From assembly GCA_963576565.1 (NCBI GenBank), contig OY755039.1, forward strand, positions 141,863,369 through 141,927,368: a stretch of DNA of 64,000 bases, in the 5' to 3' direction. The first letter of the stretch is position 1. Each line of letters starts with the position of its first letter. The notes under the pieces were generated by a model. It did not search any database and was not told the DNA's origin. It saw only the letters and a list, made by a program, of their open reading frames with translations. The position numbers were made by a program, and so were the translations under genes. Origin of the DNA: Aspidapion aeneum. Its lineage: Eukaryota > Arthropoda > Insecta > Coleoptera > Brentidae. Positions 60,718-64,000 of the stretch are shown piece by piece.

Positions 60718-61012
60718 GTAATTTAAAAGTAACCCAAGTAACATTTCATGTTTGCTAAGGGTTGCTAGAAGTTTGCGAAAACCAAATTACAAAATGTAAA
60801 ATTTTATAGCGAGGTGACGAGAACGTTGTGGGGACCCCTATACTACTTTTGTAACAATGCTGTGACGTAGCACTGACGTAACGGCCTCCATGACTCTCGA
60901 GTTACCAGACAACCGTTGTTTACGAACCGTGGATATATACAACAGAACATAAAGTAGCAATAATTATTAATTAAAAGGCCTGTAGTTTACAGACCATGAC
61001 TTTAACTACTTC
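60718..61012 (+). repeat. Continuation of local duplication of 58916-59838, with internal deletion
   Basis: Downstream of the partial exon copy, 60718-60927 matches the intron at 58916-59125 almost base for base. The copy then jumps to a block matching about 59765-59838 (AACAGAACATAAAGTAGCAA). The roughly 640 bp between these two blocks is absent from the copy. Confidence 0.85.
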
Positions 61013-61895
61013 TATACTTGATGTTGTATTAAAGTGACACCGCGTCATCAAAACCTTGATGGGCGGGAAGAGAGTAAAGGGGTACATACAGTGGCACGCA
61101 GTTCCTTTAATTTTTTTATTGATATTGATTCCCAAAATGAGACACTGCACTAATTAGTCATTAGATTACTATTTTACTTGCCTTTTATTGATGTCTTCTT
61201 CTAAACGATTTCATTAGAAAGGAACATATATACTCTTATCTGGTTGTTACGAACATATTATTGATTTAGCCGGGCTTTGACGTTTTCTATTCGTTGTTTT
61301 GACTGTTTATGTCAAAAAGCATCGAGGCTAGTTTTTGCACAGATTTTGTCCTAGTCACTGCCGCAGGAAGGTTTAGATTCTATGTACTGTAAAATTCTAT
61401 TGGGACGTCGTCCTCTCTTTCTATATTTCGTAATTAGAATGCGACACAACATCTACGGAACAAATAAAAGTGAATAATTAGATTCGAACTAACTATAGAG
61501 CGCATCCGCCAGCACGCACCGCAGGTGGTTTGAACACGAATACAAACACATACATACCGGGTATTAATTTGTAGGTAATATTACAGCCTTTAGTGAATTC
61601 CATAGGTCTTAAAAAGTAAACAACAACCGTTTTGTGTCTCCTTAAAATCTAAGTTTTAGAGTGAATTAAGTCATAAATCAAATTTCAAAGTGATATCAGT
61701 CCACGGCTGTTCGAACAAGCTAACTAAAAAAGGAGTTAATTATCAAGTAAGTTGTAAATAAAACTCAAAAAGTACAAGTAATACGTTGTTATCAACACAT
61801 TTAAAAACGTTATCAGTGCAAAAACCAGTACCCTGATTAGTCGTTTCAACCGTACTGCGCCTACGATATTGTTTTCTCGGTCGGAACACAAATAA

Positions 61896-62825
61896 ATGGG
61901 ATCCATAACAAACGAGCAGATTTTTGAGTTGCTGCAAAGAACAAGTCAAGATGTCAAGGATATCAAACAGAACATTACGGAACAAAAGGAGGAAATAGAT
62001 ATGCTAAAGGAGTCACTAGAAACTTTAGAGAATGAAAACTTAGGGCTCAGACAAAAGCTATCTTATCACGAAGAATTGCTTAAGAAAAAAAACATTTTAG
62101 CATTTAAAATACCAGAAGCTGAAAACGAATGTCTGGAGCAGATTGTGCTTGAATTGTTGAATGTGAAGCTGGGTTTAAAGTTAACCATAAAAGACTTGGA
62201 CATTTTTTATAGAATTGGAGAAAAAAAGGGTAATGAAATTAGGCCAATTTTAATAAAATTCACTAGAGAGTTAACCGTTCGTGAAGTGTTTGTTCATGTA
62301 AAAAAACTTAGGGGAACTGGAATAGGAATATCCCTAGATCTGACAAAAGAAAAAAGAGCAGACAGTAAGATCTTATACGATTTTTTTAAAATTGCTAAAT
62401 CCAAACAATTTTCTGCTAAAATTAATAAGAACAGGCTGATAGTTAACAACGACGAATATACAGTGGAGGTATTAAAAACACTAGACAAACAAACTTTTCT
62501 AGAACCTAATATCGATAAGCAAACGTTGTTTCCTAATACAAGCGCGCCTCCGACACCTACAACTGAATATGAATCTGTTTCGAACTCTGTAGATGAGGAA
62601 GAACAACAGTTGGAAGAAATTGTTCAAGATTGCAAAAAAAACACACTTCAAAAAAGCACGATTTTAGATCAGGAAAAGAAGGAAGTGACGGACGCAATAG
62701 TGAGGGACACTAGAAATAGAACCAAGTCATATAAGAACCAAACACCAACAGGTAGAGCAACCAGATCGGGATCTACCAGTGGCAATAATAATCTTTTGCA
62801 TAAAAAAATTATTGTGAAAAAATAA
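61896..62825 (+). CDS. Non-LTR retrotransposon ORF1 protein (coiled coil, RNA-binding type)
   Basis: This is a 309-residue intact frame starting MGSITNEQIFELLQRTSQDV. Residues ~10-70 are heptad-rich (EEIDMLKESLETLENENLGL) and likely form a coiled coil. Residues ~70-200 (NILAFKIPEAENECLEQIVL ... IRPILIKFTRELTVREVF ... LRGTGIGISLDLTKEKRAD) resemble the RRM plus C-terminal fold of LINE ORF1 proteins, which bind element RNA and form the RNP. The last ~100 residues are polar and Ser/Thr/Lys-rich. No CCHC knuckles are seen. The assignment is supported by ORF2 immediately downstream. Confidence 0.82.
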   Translation: MGSITNEQIFELLQRTSQDVKDIKQNITEQKEEIDMLKESLETLENENLGLRQKLSYHEELLKKKNILAFKIPEAENECLEQIVLELLNVKLGLKLTIKDLDIFYRIGEKKGNEIRPILIKFTRELTVREVFVHVKKLRGTGIGISLDLTKEKRADSKILYDFFKIAKSKQFSAKINKNRLIVNNDEYTVEVLKTLDKQTFLEPNIDKQTLFPNTSAPPTPTTEYESVSNSVDEEEQQLEEIVQDCKKNTLQKSTILDQEKKEVTDAIVRDTRNRTKSYKNQTPTGRATRSGSTSGNNNLLHKKIIVKK

Positions 62826-63038
62826 ACTTTATTGGACCATTTTGTGCTGCTTTTTACTAGATCTTTTGCCTTAGTTATTGTTTTTTTTTCATGTATTTAC
62901 AATTATATTTTTCTGTATAAATTACAAAAATTCTCTTGGTGTTTTTATTTATTTGGGTATTTACTTTGTATTCAGTTTTAACTGTTAATTATTTTTTTTT
63001 TAATTTTTATTTATTTATTAGTTTTCTTTTGGTCAAAG

Positions 63039-64000
63039 ATGAAGGGAATCAAAATTGCCCACCTTAATGTTCGATCCCTACTAAATAGTTTTCAAGACTT
63101 GGTTGATTTGGTAACGCTAGAATCCTTTGATATCATTTTTCTTACAGAGACTTGGTTAAAAGACGGCATTGACTCAAGCGCGCTTCAAATACCCGGCTAT
63201 CAGTTCCTGAGACGCGATCGAAGTACCGGGCAAAGAGGAGGTGGTGTTGGCGCGTACGTGAAACTTGATCTTGACCCAAAAATAATACGAATACCTACAA
63301 CTCGCGACGAAAGTAGTCCAGAAGAATTATGCCTAAAAATTAAAATGTATTCTCACACAATAGGCATAGGAGTTTTTTATCGACCACCAAATAACAATTT
63401 GTCAAAATGCATTGAATATATTGAGAACACTATTTCATATATTACGCCTACAGTGGACAGCATTTTATGCTTAGGGGATTTTAACGTCAACATGTTTAAT
63501 GTACCGAACTTACTTGATACTTGTATGAACTCTCACAATTTTCAGCAAATAATTACGGAAAGTACAAGGGTTGGTTTCGGAGGAACTGAGACATTGCTAG
63601 ACCCCATTTTTTTATCCAACGAGCTTAAAGATAATTTTAATGAAAGCGGCGTTATTGACTTACCTCATATTTCGGATCACAAACTTGTCTTTTGTACATT
63701 GTCCATTAAAAAACCCAAATTCCTGCAAAAAACTGTCACTTACAGATGCTTTAATAACTTTAATTTTAATAATTTTCGACGCGATCTTTTAAACAAAAAC
63801 TTTTATCAAATCTACCAGACTGATGATATCGACTGCAAAGTACAAACGCTCACTAAATTGATTAACGAAACATTTAATACTCATGCGCCTAGAAAAACAG
63901 CAAGAGTAAGCAAGCCTCCTGTTCCCTGGATGTCACCGGAGCTTAAAAAATTAATTAAGAGAAAAGACGCTGCTAAATGTAAGTACAAAAGAACAAAAAG
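63039..64000 (+). CDS. Non-LTR retrotransposon ORF2, APE-type endonuclease domain (3' truncated by window)
   Basis: ATG at 63039 opens 320 codons without a stop to the window end. The endonuclease motifs are in order: IAHLNVRSLLNSF (N-terminal Asn motif), IIFLTETWL (catalytic Glu), GGGVGAYVK, IGVFYRPPNN, LCLGDFNVN (Asp/Asn motif) and LPHISDHKLVF (terminal Asp-His). All key residues appear intact. The family nicks target DNA and then reverse transcribes the element RNA at the nick. The segment after it (PPVPWMSPELKKLIKRKDAA) is the usual linker before the RT domain, which must lie beyond the edge. The order fits Jockey/CR1-type elements. Confidence 0.93.
   Translation, partial: MKGIKIAHLNVRSLLNSFQDLVDLVTLESFDIIFLTETWLKDGIDSSALQIPGYQFLRRDRSTGQRGGGVGAYVKLDLDPKIIRIPTTRDESSPEELCLKIKMYSHTIGIGVFYRPPNNNLSKCIEYIENTISYITPTVDSILCLGDFNVNMFNVPNLLDTCMNSHNFQQIITESTRVGFGGTETLLDPIFLSNELKDNFNESGVIDLPHISDHKLVFCTLSIKKPKFLQKTVTYRCFNNFNFNNFRRDLLNKNFYQIYQTDDIDCKVQTLTKLINETFNTHAPRKTARVSKPPVPWMSPELKKLIKRKDAAKCKYKRTK

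Larger units (their letters stand above)
61240..64000 (+). mobile_element. Two-ORF non-LTR retrotransposon, running off the window
   Basis: A probable 5' UTR (start uncertain, about 61240) is followed by ORF1 (61896-62825), a 213-bp spacer, and ORF2 from 63039 which stays open to the last base. Both visible ORFs are uninterrupted, unlike all other LINE copies in the window, so this copy is comparatively young. It lies in an intron of the liprin-beta gene in the same orientation. Confidence 0.85.

Overview
The window is AT-rich, intron- and transposon-laden animal nuclear DNA, most probably from an insect with a large genome. A beetle is plausible, but the species cannot be fixed from the sequence alone. 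There is no bacterial-style gene organisation. One host gene is visible, on the plus strand. Fourteen exons between 12172 and 58915 join with perfectly compatible splice phases into about 2.6 kb of coding sequence (about 862 codons). The product is a liprin-beta (PPFIBP-type) scaffold protein: an acidic, low-complexity N-terminal part, a short coiled coil, a Ser/Pro-rich linker, a basic stretch ending in PNLAETEK, and three SAM domains. The 5' end (start codon) and the 3' end (tail after SAM3) both lie outside the window. One 78-nt exon (49397-49474) is too short to stand out as an ORF and was found by reading for the missing segment before AETEK.

Layout. 1-12171: upstream intron made of minisatellites, foldback repeats, a nested Tigger/hAT/hAT-MITE stack (about 3.8-5.9 kb), Jockey- and CR1-like reverse transcriptase (RT) remnants, and a ~735-bp tandem array. 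12172-27766: exons E1-E4, separated by an array of iterated RT fragments (13.75-16.88 kb), a 1.3-kb palindrome, a decayed LINE RT with an FADD motif (19.5-21.3 kb) and a TIR element filled with minisatellite (23.9-25.5 kb). 27767-43157: E5-E7, with inverted and tandem repeats, a THAP-domain pseudogene, hAT MITEs and a 1.54-kb foldback ending about 150 bp before E6. 43158-58915: E8-E14, with a second FADD-type LINE, a solo LTR-like element and a ~1-kb (TTTTTA)n tract just before the SAM2 exon. 58916-64000: intron with a tRNA-derived repeat, a chimera of LINE RT and a partial copy of the last visible exon, and an apparently intact two-ORF non-LTR retrotransposon that runs off the right edge.

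How it fits together. The protein-coding content of host origin is the liprin-beta gene. The rest is transposable-element sequence in its introns. The striking property is the number of long palindromic or inverted-repeat elements close to exons, which could influence splicing, back-splicing or RNA editing of this one transcript.
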